Of a stretch of DNA of 64,000 nucleotides, positions 1 through 11,286 are shown in pieces. A program made the position numbers and the translations under genes. The notes below the pieces were generated by a model. That model saw only the letters and a list, made by a program, of their open reading frames with translations, made no database searches and was not told the origin of the DNA. The first letter of the stretch is position 1. Every line of letters starts with the position of its first letter. The DNA is from Tilletiaria anomala UBC 951 (lineage: Eukaryota > Basidiomycota > Exobasidiomycetes > Georgefischeriales > Tilletiariaceae): contig NW_013546977.1 of NCBI RefSeq assembly GCF_000711695.1, forward strand, positions 62,001-126,000. Reading direction: 5' to 3'.

Positions 1-667
1 CATCACAGGTTGGGACAGAAGCATCGCGGTCGGCCGCTGTACCGTTTCCGGCAGCTGGCCCTGCTGCTCCCGCGCCAGCGACGGTGGAGCCTTCGGCGCA
101 TGGTACTTGTGCTGAATCGGGCACACCTGGCTCCTGCGAATAATACTCTAGCGGCGGCGGCGGAGGTGGTCCGGTGCCCCGGCGATCTTGGCCCTGGCCC
201 TGGTTGTCAGGGTCTGCTGGCCCTTGTGCTTGCCCATGTCCATGCGTATGCGCGTGGCGCGAAGCCTCCGCAGCCGCAGCTGCCAACGCGACAGCTGCAG
301 CTGAGTTTTCCGCATCCCTTACGTCTGAGCTCGAGCGCCAGTTCTCCGGTGGCATTGACTGCGTATACCAGGATGAATCGGCTGCATCGCCTTGGTGTTG
401 CTGATCGCCGTGGCCTAGCGCGTGACGCTGCTGCTGGTGATGATGATGGGGGGGGAAATGATGTCCTTGCCCGGGGGCGTGGGGCTGAAACGGTTGCGCA
501 TGTCCTTTGAGCTGCGCTTCGACGTGTTGCTGTTCTGCTTGCTCGACCGATGGCGCCGTGCGTGAATCCCGAGCGCCCGAAAGAGGCCCGCTACCACTAC
601 CACCACCACCAGCTGCCGCCGCAGCTGCACCTTGTTGTTGAAAGCGCGAATCTTGCAACGCATTCAT
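1..667 (-). CDS. Low-complexity protein, partial (runs off left edge)
   Basis: A reading frame opens at an ATG at 667 and stays open for 222 codons to the window edge, so the C-terminal part is missing. The visible part is low complexity: an Ala/Gly run at residues 14-28, a His/Gln-rich stretch around 65-92, an Ala-rich block around 123-133 and a six-proline run near 166-171. No folded domain is visible. Such composition is common in N-terminal regions of fungal transcription regulators, but that is inference from composition only. The upstream region is long (about 2 kb) and carries three ACGCGT boxes close to the start codon, which would fit a regulated or cell-cycle gene. The opposite strand also has a long open frame here, which I treat as a shadow because the minus frame begins with an ATG and has the typical repeat-rich composition. 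Confidence 0.6.
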   Translation of the reverse strand, partial: MNALQDSRFQQQGAAAAAAGGGGSGSGPLSGARDSRTAPSVEQAEQQHVEAQLKGHAQPFQPHAPGQGHHFPPHHHHQQQRHALGHGDQQHQGDAADSSWYTQSMPPENWRSSSDVRDAENSAAAVALAAAAAEASRHAHTHGHGQAQGPADPDNQGQGQDRRGTGPPPPPPLEYYSQEPGVPDSAQVPCAEGSTVAGAGAAGPAAGNGTAADRDASVPTCD

Positions 668-2630
668 TTTATCGAGCTCACCCTTTGTACTTGCTCTTCG
701 TTGAGCGTCAATCCACGCGTGTCAGGTGATAAGTGCCTAGAAGGGCAGGCAATATTGACGCGTTGACGACGCGATTCAGAACATATGTCATATGGAAGGG
801 TGCCGGCAGTGTGATTGTGATGTCAAACCCCTCCACTGGCGCGAGCGATCGCGTCCCAAAGCGTCGAATGGATGCCGTCGCGGCGTGGAGACGCCTACTA
901 CTGAAGACGCGTGATGGACGTGTTGCTGTCGGTATGGGTGAGGATGGAGGTGTGCGATGGATGCATGGCCGGGGATTGTTTGCCAGCGTGCTGACCTAAG
1001 ATGTGAAGTAATGGGGCCAGCCCGCACAAAACGCAGACCGGATTTACAAGATTTACTCCATTCTGCTCGCCTGGACTCTCTGGGGTTAGAACGATAGTCA
1101 CATTCTGGTTACTATTCTAAAGAGGAGCGAAAGAAAATACAGCATGTGCAGCGATCGCTAGGCAGAAACAAGGCCTGTGAAGGAGGGCCTGGATCTGTGA
1201 ACTTGTCAACCGCCACTTCCCAAAGGAAAGGAACCAATTTGCGGGGCATTTGCAGAACCATTGCAAGCGGTTGAAAGCGAGCCGCGAGAAGGTGAATCGA
1301 CCCGCTTGATGCTCGCAAAGGACAACGTGTCATGCCTCAGCGAGTTGCATAGATACCATGGATTTTTGCTTTGCTCTGCTTGCGCAGACACGACCTGCGA
1401 CGTGCCCACAAATATTACAGAAGGCGAAGGCGTCCCAGGCGGCGCGCCCGTGCGGGCTGTGGTCGCCGCCACAGCCATGCATTGATTTCCTAGGGTTGAG
1501 GGTACCACCGGCTCTCCACCGCAATGTGATAGTGAAGGAGTCATGTGTCGTCTGCAGTAATGCCAGTGTATGTGAGTCGGGCAACTGACTCTGAATGAGG
1601 ATGTCGACGCGAGGCGAGGCACATCGTATGGTGCAATTGCAAGTGAGATGGGCGCTGTGAATATATATACACAGTCGAGCCGCAAGCTTTGTACTGGGAA
1701 GTTGGGAGACCCTTTGTGCGCAAGAGATAACTTTATGCAAGGGGTAGAGGCTGTAAATTCCCGCACTTCTTCTCGGGTAATGACTTCAAGACTTGGCGAA
1801 CTGTCTTCGACTTTGCTCATCCTCCTTTCTTATCTGGAAGCGACATGCTCAGTCGCGCGCTCGGGCCGATGCGATAATGAAATCACAGCGCTACCATAGT
1901 CAACGGCCTCTCCAACCTCACGCGCTCATGTTCGATCCTGATCTTGGCCATGCCATCGTTCTGCGATGATTCGATTGAGCATGGCGTTGGTGAATGGGGC
2001 TACATGACGGAACAGAGAGCGGGGTCACACGCGCCTTTCTGGGCGAGGAGCTTGGATTCTTCAAGAGAATGGCCACAAAGGCTCCTCTGATATTGCCACT
2101 GATCGAAAGAGGCGCATTACAGTGGAGGTGAAGAAATGATTGCGCCTGTACAGCTTACTCTCCTGTTTCGCATTTTAAATATCCTCAAGCACAGCGGTTT
2201 TGAACATTGTCTCGTCCATTTCAAGCTCATCGCCCAGTAAAACGCTACTCTCTGTTCTTGGTTTGCGTCATGCGGTCTACGGGCGCGTATGTTATCCCTA
2301 TCACTTTTACGAACTCTGTGCACAATTGGCGCATTGAAGAGACGAGCTGTAGAGGTAGAGGCGCAGAGAACTCTCTGAGTCTCAGTGTATGCAATATATC
2401 ACAGTGGCCTCTCCGTTGCGGCGCGGTGTCCCTTTTCGTCGCAGCGAATTGCGCGTCCGTCAATTTCAACTGTACACCATGTGCATCTCAATTCCTTATT
2501 CCACAATACTCGATGTAAATGAACCACCTACTTGCTTCGTGCTTTAGATTCTTGATGCAAAGCTGCATGCTGGACAGCGAAAGAGTGTAATTCGAGCGAT
2601 CGAACAGCAAGGTGTCAACGTTCTATCAAG
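668..2630. promoter_or_regulatory. Long divergent intergenic region
   Basis: About 2 kb lies between two divergently transcribed genes. I see no convincing protein gene: the longest open frames (for example 1206-1820 minus) have irregular composition and no domain. The left end holds three copies of ACGCGT listed separately. The rest appears to be promoter or 5' untranslated sequence. Confidence 0.5.
715..912. promoter_or_regulatory. Cluster of three ACGCGT (MCB-like) sites
   Basis: ACGCGT occurs at 715-720, 758-763 and 907-912, that is 48, 91 and 240 bases upstream of the ATG at 667. ACGCGT is the MluI cell-cycle box bound by MBF (Mbp1/Swi6) in yeasts. Three copies in 200 bases is far above the one per about 4 kb expected by chance. 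Function is inferred only. Confidence 0.4.
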
Positions 2631-4061
2631 ATGGACGCGGATATCGTATCGCAAGGTGCGGCGGCGCAATGCACCAGCGAGCAGTCCGATGCCACCAAGG
2701 GGGGCGGTGTGTATGCCACTGCGACGGGCGCGTCAAGCTCGAGCAGCGCAGACGCCGGTACATCAGAGGCCACGACGGACCTCGTAGCAGGCCTATCCTC
2801 CTGGTGGGGCGGCATCTCCAAGATATCAGCCGAGAAGTTCGAGACGGCACGCGCCAACATACAGACGCAGTCGAAGGAGCTCGTGCGCGTCGCCAAAGAT
2901 GAGCTGCAGCGCTTCGAGCAGAGCTTGGAGGAGGCGCAGAAGCGCGCAAGGAAGGAGAGCAAGAGCGGCGCCATTTCTGTCACATCGGCAACGCAAGGGG
3001 ATACCGGCGACAAGTCAAAAGGGAAAGGCAAGGCGCGGCAAGTGGATGGAGATGCTGTCGATGGCGACAAAGAGAAGGGCTCGCAGCGCGAGCGGTCCGG
3101 GATAGCGCGCGGGGAAGAAGGCATAGAGCAAGGCGGAGGGGACAACGTCGCAATGGTCGATGCCAATGGGGATATTGTCGGTGGCTCTGATCCATCCAGA
3201 GGCCCTGGCTCACCAGCAACGACAACGTTCGACTTCGACATCGAGCAGCGACTGGTACACGCCTCTGCGCTCTTTTCCAACTTGGCCAAGTCGCTGCAGA
3301 ACGATCCGCGCGTACAGTCGATACAGCGCTCTCTGGTTGGCATCAGCAGTGACGCATCTCAACAGCAAGGACAGCAGGTGTCAATTGATGGTGCAGAGAA
3401 AGAAGGCTCAACTTTGGCAGAGAGCACTCCTATTAGCAACCTTTCTTCGACCATCCAATCTTCCCTTCCGCACCTCTCCTGGGCACAGTCGCAAGCGCTG
3501 GCGGAAAAGTACTGGAGCAAGAGCGAAGAGTTCGCCAAGGAGGTTATCAAGGAGGTCAAGGACATTGCCGGAGAGTTTGTACAAGTCCTTCCGCCTGAGA
3601 AACAGGTCTCGGATGAGAAGGCAGCGGGAAAACAGCAGGAAGGCAAGCGACAGAAGTCGCAGAAGAGCAAAGCAGACGACATCGTCTTTGACGCCGACAA
3701 GGATGGCGGGCTAGAGGACATTAGCGGCGCATTGGAGCGCGCTGCGGCGCCAACGCCTCTGAAGCCAGAGACAAGCAAGTCAAAAGCTGACTTCGACTGG
3801 GACGCGCCGGAGAACGGAAAGAGTGATAGTGCGTTCGGCCTGCAGACTTCGACCGGTCCTCCAACAGGCAGCTGGGGCGATAGCGACGACGAAGTGCCAG
3901 CGCGAGCCGTATCAGCAGCACCCGGCCGGACCGCGAGCGAAGTTGTGACCGCAAAGGCAGGAGTGGGCAAAGACGCTTCCAGTGGTGGCGAGGCAGCCGA
4001 AAGCCAATCAAAAGCGAAGGAGGCGACCAAACATGACGATGAGGATTCCGATTGGGAGTGA
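2631..4061 (+). CDS. Hypothetical protein with WWG amphipathic segment and acidic DWE tail
   Basis: Single-exon gene of 476 residues starting at a clear ATG. The N-terminus is Ser/Ala-rich, then a segment beginning SSWWGG (residues 56-61) leads into an amphipathic, charged helix to about residue 110. A second Trp-containing helical segment (AEKYWSKSEEF followed by an ILPPE-like end, written VLPPE here) lies near residues 290-325. The rest is Lys/Glu/Ser-rich and probably disordered, and the protein ends in an acidic DSDWE tail. This layout resembles fungal BSD-domain/Dos2- or SYAP1-type proteins, but I cannot see the diagnostic Phe-Trp pair of a BSD domain, so I do not assign that name. It converges on the mitochondrial carrier gene with only 90 bases between stop codons. 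The gene call is firm; the family is not. Confidence 0.8.
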   Translation: MDADIVSQGAAAQCTSEQSDATKGGGVYATATGASSSSSADAGTSEATTDLVAGLSSWWGGISKISAEKFETARANIQTQSKELVRVAKDELQRFEQSLEEAQKRARKESKSGAISVTSATQGDTGDKSKGKGKARQVDGDAVDGDKEKGSQRERSGIARGEEGIEQGGGDNVAMVDANGDIVGGSDPSRGPGSPATTTFDFDIEQRLVHASALFSNLAKSLQNDPRVQSIQRSLVGISSDASQQQGQQVSIDGAEKEGSTLAESTPISNLSSTIQSSLPHLSWAQSQALAEKYWSKSEEFAKEVIKEVKDIAGEFVQVLPPEKQVSDEKAAGKQQEGKRQKSQKSKADDIVFDADKDGGLEDISGALERAAAPTPLKPETSKSKADFDWDAPENGKSDSAFGLQTSTGPPTGSWGDSDDEVPARAVSAAPGRTASEVVTAKAGVGKDASSGGEAAESQSKAKEATKHDDEDSDWE

Positions 4062-4151
4062 TGTAGATCTTATCGCCAACCATGCAATGCACATAGGATT
4101 CGTTGCAGATATCATAGTGTGCAGATGAGGGTGGGGATGTAGCGCTAATGT

Positions 4152-5564
4152 CTACGCGTCATGAATGGTAAAAGAGTCGTCTAACTTGGAAACCCCAGAG
4201 GTGTTCATCCGTGAAGGCATGTGTGCAAGCGCCGACTTGCTGGCATCAATGATTAGCTGTCTGTCAGTCGGGCCGAGCGCAAATGATCTTTCAGTCACAC
4301 AAGTCGCGAAAGAACCATGTGGTGCCTGACCGCTAGATGGACTCACATTTTCCGCCTCCATAAGACGCATCGTCCATTCAAACGCCGTGAGCGCTGCGGC
4401 GTTGGTCGGGAACGCCCTGAGGATGCACGGCAAAAAGCCCGTATAGAGCGTGCGCACCCTCCGCATCACGCTTGCGTTCGGACCGTCGTGGTTCCACACG
4501 CTGCGGAAAGCCGAGCGGATAGTCGCGTGCTGCGGATCTCGCAGGCTGTCTGCCATGATGCGGTTCTTGACCACGTCGGAAGGGAAGGCAACGAGCCAGT
4601 ACAGCTCGGCTGCCAGGCCGCCTGCTAAGAAGGTGCGCATCGCGTCGGACATCTCGAAGCGCGTGCCCCGCAAAGACGAGAGTTGCACGTGGATCCAGTC
4701 GTAGCAGCCAAACATTATGGCAAAGTTGCTGCGGAAGAGCAAATTGGCGGGCAGGCCGTGCCACATGCCTCGGACACCAGAGTGCTGGACGATTTGGCTG
4801 ACGCAGTTGATTGGACCTGAGAATTCACGTGCCGCCGCGCCGCCCGCTGTTCGACCTGGTATGTGGAATCGGACCTTTTGGTGCTGCATTTGTAGCTTAG
4901 CTGCAAGAAGGTGCAGAGAAGGAGCGGTCAGCCCTCAGAACGGGACGTCTGTACTCGTTGGCGTGTAATACATTTGATCAACTCCATGGGTGTGGTGAAG
5001 AGCGAATTGGTCCAGCCTGCAAAGAGGCCGGAGATGGCATGAAAATAGGTCGGCAATGGCTTTCCTGTGCCTTCTCCGGTGCCGGTAAGCCGCGAGAACA
5101 TCAAGCGGTAGTTGTGCAGCGAGCCAAGCAGTACGCTGTCTGTGAAAGCCCAGCCCACTGCAGGAGGTGTCTACCTCGGTGCATGAGCGACATTCAAATA
5201 TCAGGCTCGGCCAAATTACAAGTATGTCTGCTTCTTCACTCACTGCGCCCTTATATAGCCCAAATATTCTCTCTTTTCGGATCAACTGCATGAGTGCATC
5301 TCCTGGTCCTTTGAAAGTCCCGTACGGACTGACCTGCATCCGGATTTTGATCGTGTCGAAAGGATGCCCGACAGCCAGCTTCGTCAACCCGGAGACCGTT
5401 CCAGCCGCGAATCCCTTGAAGGATGCATTGCTTTTCCAGTTGCTGTCATCCTGATCGGCGGCCTTGCTTTTTCCTGTGGGATCTGAGAGCTTCACGCGAG
5501 ACGATGAAGCAGCCTTGATGTCCAAGCTTGAGACCGTCCCGTCGTCTGATGTTTCGATCGCCAT
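4152..5564 (-). CDS. Mitochondrial carrier family (SLC25) protein
   Basis: Inner-membrane solute carrier built from three tandem repeats. Exons by splice consensus and frame closure: 5564-5244, 5170-4972, 4900-4152 (introns of 73 and 71 bp). The three PX[DE]XX[KR] signatures are all present: PFDTIKIR at residues 68-75, PMELIKSK formed across the second splice junction, and PSDVVKNR in the third repeat. The LTKLAVGHPFDTIK context resembles the carnitine/acylcarnitine and basic-amino-acid carrier branch (SLC25A20/29-like), but substrate cannot be decided by eye. The 3' part holds a possible third intron (4346-4257, GTGAGT donor, CAG acceptor) that is 90 nt, in frame and stop-free. Splicing would give 392 residues instead of 422 and a more usual carrier length. 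It is divergent from KTI12 (384-bp shared promoter region). Confidence 0.92.
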
Positions 5565-5948
5565 GTTGCTGCAACCAGTTCAGCAACACAGGATGATGCA
5601 AGGCCGATGATTCTGTTCAGCCTTACCCGATCGCCCGCCATCTATGGTTCACAACAGCGTTCATGAGAGTGTACATCACGTTAGTTGTGTCCTATCCTCG
5701 TGCGAAGGTGAGTTATTGTCAGCGATGTAACAATCAGTTGTTCAATTCGCGAACGCTCGCTTTCCAATTCGGCTCCGAAAGACACCGTTCTGGTGCCAGC
5801 GCGGTGACCACCGTCGACCAGCCGCTGGCCTTCTTTTGCTCATCTTCGCATCCGAAGACCTTGGCTCGTACACCACCAGGGCGTCTGTTCAGATGCAGTG
5901 TATACACGGGGAGGCTACCCAACTGCTCACATATCGCACCTCTCTGAC
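5565..5948. promoter_or_regulatory. Bidirectional promoter region, carrier / KTI12
   Basis: This 384-bp gap lies between the start codons of two divergent genes and holds no open frame worth calling. It must contain both promoters. No specific factor site stood out. Confidence 0.5.
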
Positions 5949-7090
5949 ATGGCTCTGATCATCGTGTCTGGACTGCCAAGCTCCGGCAGGAGCTCCAGAA
6001 CTGTCGAACTGGTAGCCGACTTCGAACGGAGGATAGCGTCAACCTCTTCTGCACCATCCTTGCCTGTATCCCGCATTGAGGTCGTCTCGGATGCGACGGT
6101 GCACAACCAAAAGTCGTGCTATTCGAATCAGCGTCTAGAGAAACCTGCGCGAGCGTCCTACCTGTCAGCTGTCACACGAGCACTGGGCAAGGACTGCATC
6201 ACGATCGCTGATGGGGGTGCTGGTCTCAACATTAAAGGCTTCCGGTACCAACTATGGTGCGCGGCGAGGGAAGAAGGCGTTCGTTGCGTGTCCGTACAAG
6301 TACACGCGCCTCCAGAAACGTGCAAGGAATGGAACAAGCGCCGAAGAAACAGGGAAGAGGAAGCATACGATGATGACACGTGAGCTGCACCTTACGCGGT
6401 CCTTCACCTTTCTGTCCATCGCGCTCACTCCAGTGCTTTCTAGAATCGACGAGATGCTGCTGCGGTACGAAGAACCCAATGAAATGGTGCGGTGGGACCA
6501 GCCGCTCTTCATTGTACCGTCTGTCGCCTTTACATCTGATGGCATACCCGCAAAGAGCGAGGCGCAGAAAGAGCCACTACCGCTGGATGAGATATGGGAT
6601 GCTGCAACCTCCGGCGCGGCCAAGAAGAAACCTGGAGTAGTTCTAGCTGTGAGCTACCGCGTTTGATAAGATTCGGTATAAATTTACTCCAGACTGATGT
6701 AGTTATACTTCCCTTGGCTTGCAGCAACGATCCACCGCCGGCAGCTATCTGACCATACTGGAACATGCGTCACAAGCTGTCGTCTCAGCGATGCTGTCAC
6801 ATCAACAATCGTTTGGGCTACCCGAAAGCGGCGGGCAAGTGCGTCTATCGGTGCACTTGGTATCAGCAGGAAAAGAGGTGCCCCTTACTGTGAACCTGCC
6901 CGCTACCTCCAAGCCAGTCAACTTGCCGACTTTACAGCGGCTGCGACGAACGTTTGTGCGTGCCCACGGTACCGGCAACGCGAGCGTCAATGTGCTCGGC
7001 GATGCTGCGAGGGCAGAAGTGAACAGCGAGGAAGCAGGGGAACTGGAGATAGCGAAGAGATTCGCCAGCTGGTTGTGCGAGTCACTGTAA
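5949..7090 (+). CDS. KTI12: Elongator-associated factor Kti12
   Basis: Kti12 is a P-loop protein related to PSTK that binds Elongator and is needed for its tRNA wobble-uridine modification. Exons: 5949-6379, 6444-6648, 6725-7090 (introns 64 and 76 bp), giving 333 residues against about 310 in yeast. The N-terminus MALIIVSGLPSSGRSSR is the expected P-loop strand and loop. Exon 2 has the conserved LRYEEPNEMVRWDQPLF block, joined exactly by the TAG acceptor at 6443. The C-terminal exon has a LPTLQRLRRTF motif typical of the family end. Odd feature: the Walker A lysine is Arg14 (codon AGG), treated under findings. The gene is divergent from the carrier and convergent with the aquaglyceroporin gene. 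Confidence 0.93.
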
Positions 7091-7378
7091 AGCTCCTATG
7101 ATTGCAGTGCAGAGCACATCAGACAAGTGTGCGGACGCGGTCGCAAGTGCAGATGACAGATATATCTCAGATGACGATGCGTGGAAATACAGCGGCAGAC
7201 TGCAAGAAATGACGAGATGAAATGAAAAGAGATTCGAGCAGATGCAGATTGTAAGCGTCGCAGCACAGAAGGGCAGTGTGCTCAAACCTTCGATTCTGCC
7301 GTCTCAATAGTGTCCAAAGCCTGACGTGGCGGACGACAGGGGGTTCCAGAGTTAGTCATCGGGGCACACGAAGACCCT

Positions 7379-9707
7379 TCACATCTCTCGCGACACACTA
7401 CGCACCGGAGAGGTAGACGGCCTCCTGGCAGATGCAGTCTGTCTCCGTCTCCGCATCCTGCCGAGGTCCGAGAACTGCCAGCGCTTGTTCATCGGCGACT
7501 CGGCGCCGGTGTAGATGAGCGAGTCGTAGATGAAGCAGCCAACTTGGGCACCGACGAGCCTTTGTGAATACAAAAAGGATGATTGCATTCAGTCGTAGAA
7601 AATCGCAGTGTCGCCATAGAGCAACTTACGTTCCAAGAAGCGGTACGATCAGCCAGTACCATGCATCGAACGTCCACAGTAAGTCCGGACTATACCCAAC
7701 AGTGTACAGCATCAAGCGAGGCTGCAAAACATGTTGATGAAAGAGTGTGAGCGTCCGCAAATGCATCAACTGGCAACAGGGGTTTCAGAACTTACACCGA
7801 GATCTCTTGCTGGGTTGAGCTGTTTCGAGCAGGATAGCAAGTGTAGTCAGTATCTGTCAGCTGGTCTGCAAGTGGAGCTGCTCGGCCAAACGTACCGCGT
7901 ACGCAGTTTGCTAAGCAAGACAAAAACGCAAAAGGCCCAGAGCGGTGTCAGCGGCAACCGTTCACAACCATATTTGATCTGACGCGTCTTTGAACGCACC
8001 CAGCCCATCGTCGCGCCAATACCGGTGATAGCCCACATGAGCACGAGCGGCGCCATGCCGTCAACGGGCGGGGTATTGTTCGCGTCGCCAATGCCCAGCA
8101 CAATGATCAGCAGGACAGCAGTGGCGAGAATTTCGTTGTAGAAGCCCGTGATTCGCGTCGAGGGCGTCGTGATGAAGTCGGCAGGGAAAGTCGTGTAGAG
8201 CTGCGCGGTTGCTTTCGTTTGGTTGGGGTCTACCATGCGCGTCGCGTTGACGTAGAGGCCATCTTGGCACAGCAAGCGATGTTTGGATTCCTAGTGAGTA
8301 TGCGTTTCGCGGCAACTGCACTGAACGGGAGGAGCTCACAGATGCACATGGAACCGGCATAAGCACCCGCGATCTGTGCGGCGATGTAGATCGGGACCTT
8401 TTTCTGTGGACAGATTAGCACAAGGTACATGACATCAGCACAAGTGCTTGAGTGACGAACGCTGCCTCGAGCATGGCCGATGGTTGTGCGAACGTACCCA
8501 AGGGAAACCTCTCCATACCGCCAAGGCCAGAGTGACAGCTGGATTAATCAGTCCACCGCTAATACCGCCAGCAGTGGCAACACCGAACATTGTACTACGC
8601 GTTCAGAGAGGCTTCAATCCATCAGCCTGAGTGTGGAAAAGCAGTGCTGCAACAAGCAGAAACGCCGCATTCTGGAACTCACGCGATACCCCAGCCCAAC
8701 GAGATGGACAAGTAGTTTCCCTTTTGGCTTGCAGGGTCTACCATTTGTGAGAGGAATACCTGATTATTGATACCGTCGCCGAAGATCATCAGGATGAAGC
8801 AGCCGAGGAACTCGGCGAACGGCTCGCGCATGTGGTACCGGAGCTTCGCCCACGGGTTGGGGAAGTCCGCGTCGTCGTTGACGTCTGCGTCATTCTCCCT
8901 CATCTCGGCCTCCACACCGTCCGCGACGGCCCGCAGCGCCATGACGGCTCCGTCATGGCGCTGCTGCGGCAAGATCTCCGCCTTGGTGTAGTCGCTCGCA
9001 GCGTCGCGGGTGGAGATATGCGCGTTGTTGCCGCCTTTGGCACCCTGGCTGTGCTCGTCAGTGTTGTCGCCTGAGCGGGCTGGCTTGTTGGTAATCTCCT
9101 CGACAGCGGCCTTGAGCTGGTCCTCGGTTTCCGCCTTCAGGTCCTGCGCATGCCCGCGATTGGCCATTTGCACCTCCTCGTGGATGATTGCTCGGAGCTG
9201 CTCGACCAACAGTTGACGCTCGTTCGGGCCATTGAGATTCAAATCCTGGCTCCCTCTGCGGCTGCCCGGGTTCGACGCGGTCGGCTCGCCTGCGGTGTCG
9301 GCGCGACTGTTGCCGCCGTTGCGATTGGGGAATGCGTGGGCCACGCCGATCAGGTTACCATGGTCGACGTACCCGAGCGACGGGGCGTTCTTGGTGTGTC
9401 CGAGGGAGTAGGCCGGCTGCTTGTCCTTGACGTACATCTTCGTCGTCTTGACGTCCTGCATCACCTCGCCCTTGGCTTTCTGGCCTGGCTCGACGTGCTG
9501 CGTGGTACCGTCAGCGGCACGCTCCTGGACCAGCTTGACTTGCGAGTGGTTTGTGCTCGGAAGATTCGACGGTAGCTGCAAGAGGGACTCCTTGTCCTCG
9601 TCCGGCCCAGAGGACATCGTCAGCGGCGTTGCACCCGCAGGCTCGTGCATCGGCACGCCCGGGTGCAAGTCGACCGACTGTCCCTTACTCCTTGACTCAT
9701 CCGACAT
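7379..9707 (-). CDS. Aquaglyceroporin (Yfl054c-type MIP channel)
   Basis: Plasma-membrane glycerol/water channel of the major intrinsic protein family. Eight exons close in frame: 9707-8683, 8594-8498, 8403-8340, 8262-8000, 7910-7896, 7819-7796, 7721-7630, 7559-7379, for 586 residues. A long charged, hydrophilic N-terminal domain (about residues 1-295) precedes the channel. First NPA box GGLINPAVT (Asn359-Ala361); second box LNPARDLG (Asn490-Ala492), whose Asp after NPAR marks glycerol facilitators. Both boxes are canonical NPA, unlike yeast Fps1, so the Yfl054c subgroup fits better. The exon 3/4 junction uses an AAG acceptor and is the least certain. Exons 5 and 6 are only 15 and 24 nt. The C-terminal tail is Arg/Ser-rich. 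The 1.6-kb upstream region is empty of genes and presumably regulatory. Confidence 0.93.
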
Positions 9708-11286
9708 GGCGATCTTCTGCCGCTGCTTGAGCTTGCTGCGATAACTTCGCACGATGGAAGCGACTTCAGCCGGGAGTTGGATAGAGCGACTCTTTGACAA
9801 ATGCACGGTGTCGGGCAAAAGCAATGAGCTCGTTTTATGTCTTGCGAGAAAAGGGGGTCACACGATCCCAAGAGCTCGTGGATGGCTTTTGTGCGGGATC
9901 AGATGCTCAAGAGAAAATTTGATACTAGTAAAGCAGAAACAGAAGGGGTTGCGAGGTGGGGCAGCAGCAACTGGACGTGGGCACAGGCTGTACCTGCAAA
10001 CGGTACCTTCACAGTCTACAACTGACACCGAAAAGCTCCAACCTTAGGCGCCTTGTTTTCCGCGCAGAGCAGGCACGCGGTATGATACTCCGGTCGGCAG
10101 CGGACAAGTTACCGGAAGGCAGACAGCCAGCAAGCACCAAGAAGAGCAGTAGCAGAAGCATGACTATCGGTTTCTAGATGAGAGCAAGATTGCCGGGGAG
10201 GAACTGACGAGTGAGAGCAAAGAACAAGGTTGGGCAGATGCTTGAATTTCGAAAGGTACGGACAACAGAGCAGATCCAGGCCTGCATAAAACTACACCAG
10301 GGCCAAGCAAGCACAGGGCGCAGGAGCTAACAAGTACCTCTTGGCTCTGTCTTCCCGGCGTTTCCACCAGCAGTCCAGCAGCAGTGTTCTAGCTCTTCTT
10401 GAGTCTGAAGCCATCCTTCTCCACACTCAAAGAAGGCACAAATGCGGCGCAATCTCGTGCCTAAGTTCCTCCAGATGCCCACAGCAACGAGTGCAGGATC
10501 AAACGACAAAGCACAAGCACAAGAAGGAAGGAAAATTCCGGTGGAGAAAACCCGTGATTCCCTCGAAAGTTGAGCCGGAAAATTTTAACCCTTTCCACAA
10601 TGCGAAGCCAGCAAAAACCCTAGCCCAGCCACCAGAACTGCCACGGCGCGACTCTCAATACATATGTAGCCCAGGGGCGGCACGCACTGACTCTGCGGAG
10701 TCTCCGATCCAAGAAGCGACAAAAATCGACGCCAAAATGTCAATTGTTTGATTGGAAAATGGCAGTTATCAACAGCACTTGACACTAGGCCTGTTTCCAG
10801 GCACCAGGCAAGTCTATCTGGCAACGCTGGACGCTCTAGGGCGGCGAGGACAACCGAACGAGTAGCAGTGACCACACGTCTGGCTGTGCCTTTCGTGCTT
10901 GTCGACGTGGACAGACGCCAGCGCGGACATCTGCCTCGCTGCGCTCTGCTGCTGGTGCTTTTGACGACTGACCGGCGCAATACACCACATAGCCTGCAGG
11001 AAGGAGGTCGGTCCTTCCAGAGTTGGCTGGGGGACACACACCAAGTGAGCTCTGATAAGCAAAAAAATGAGAATAGGCAATATAATGCAACAATGGTGGG
11101 TAAATACACGTGAGACACAATTGCCGTGGCCTGTCTGCATTCTTTGTTTGATATGAGGGTTGTGGGGCGTGTAGTCGATGCAGGGTATTGAGGTGCTGCT
11201 CCTCATGCTGATACCTTCCTGGTTTCCAGATTTCTCGCCCTGCACTTTTTTTCCGACAGCTCTCCCCTCATGCGCTCACACGCTAG
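9708..11286. other. Intergenic region, no gene seen
   Basis: About 1.6 kb lies between the 3' end of the Ser-rich gene and the start of the aquaglyceroporin gene. Open frames on both strands (for example 10585-11118 minus) have patchy composition and no recognisable motif. I read this as the aquaglyceroporin promoter plus 3' untranslated sequence. Confidence 0.5.

Noticed and set aside
1206-1820. 204-codon minus-strand open frame in the first intergenic region
   Set aside because: Cys/Thr/Pro-rich irregular composition, no domain, overlapped by several open frames on the other strand.
8767-9744. Several plus-strand frames across the aquaglyceroporin N-terminal exon
   Set aside because: Shadows caused by GC-rich codon bias on the opposite strand of a firmly assigned exon.
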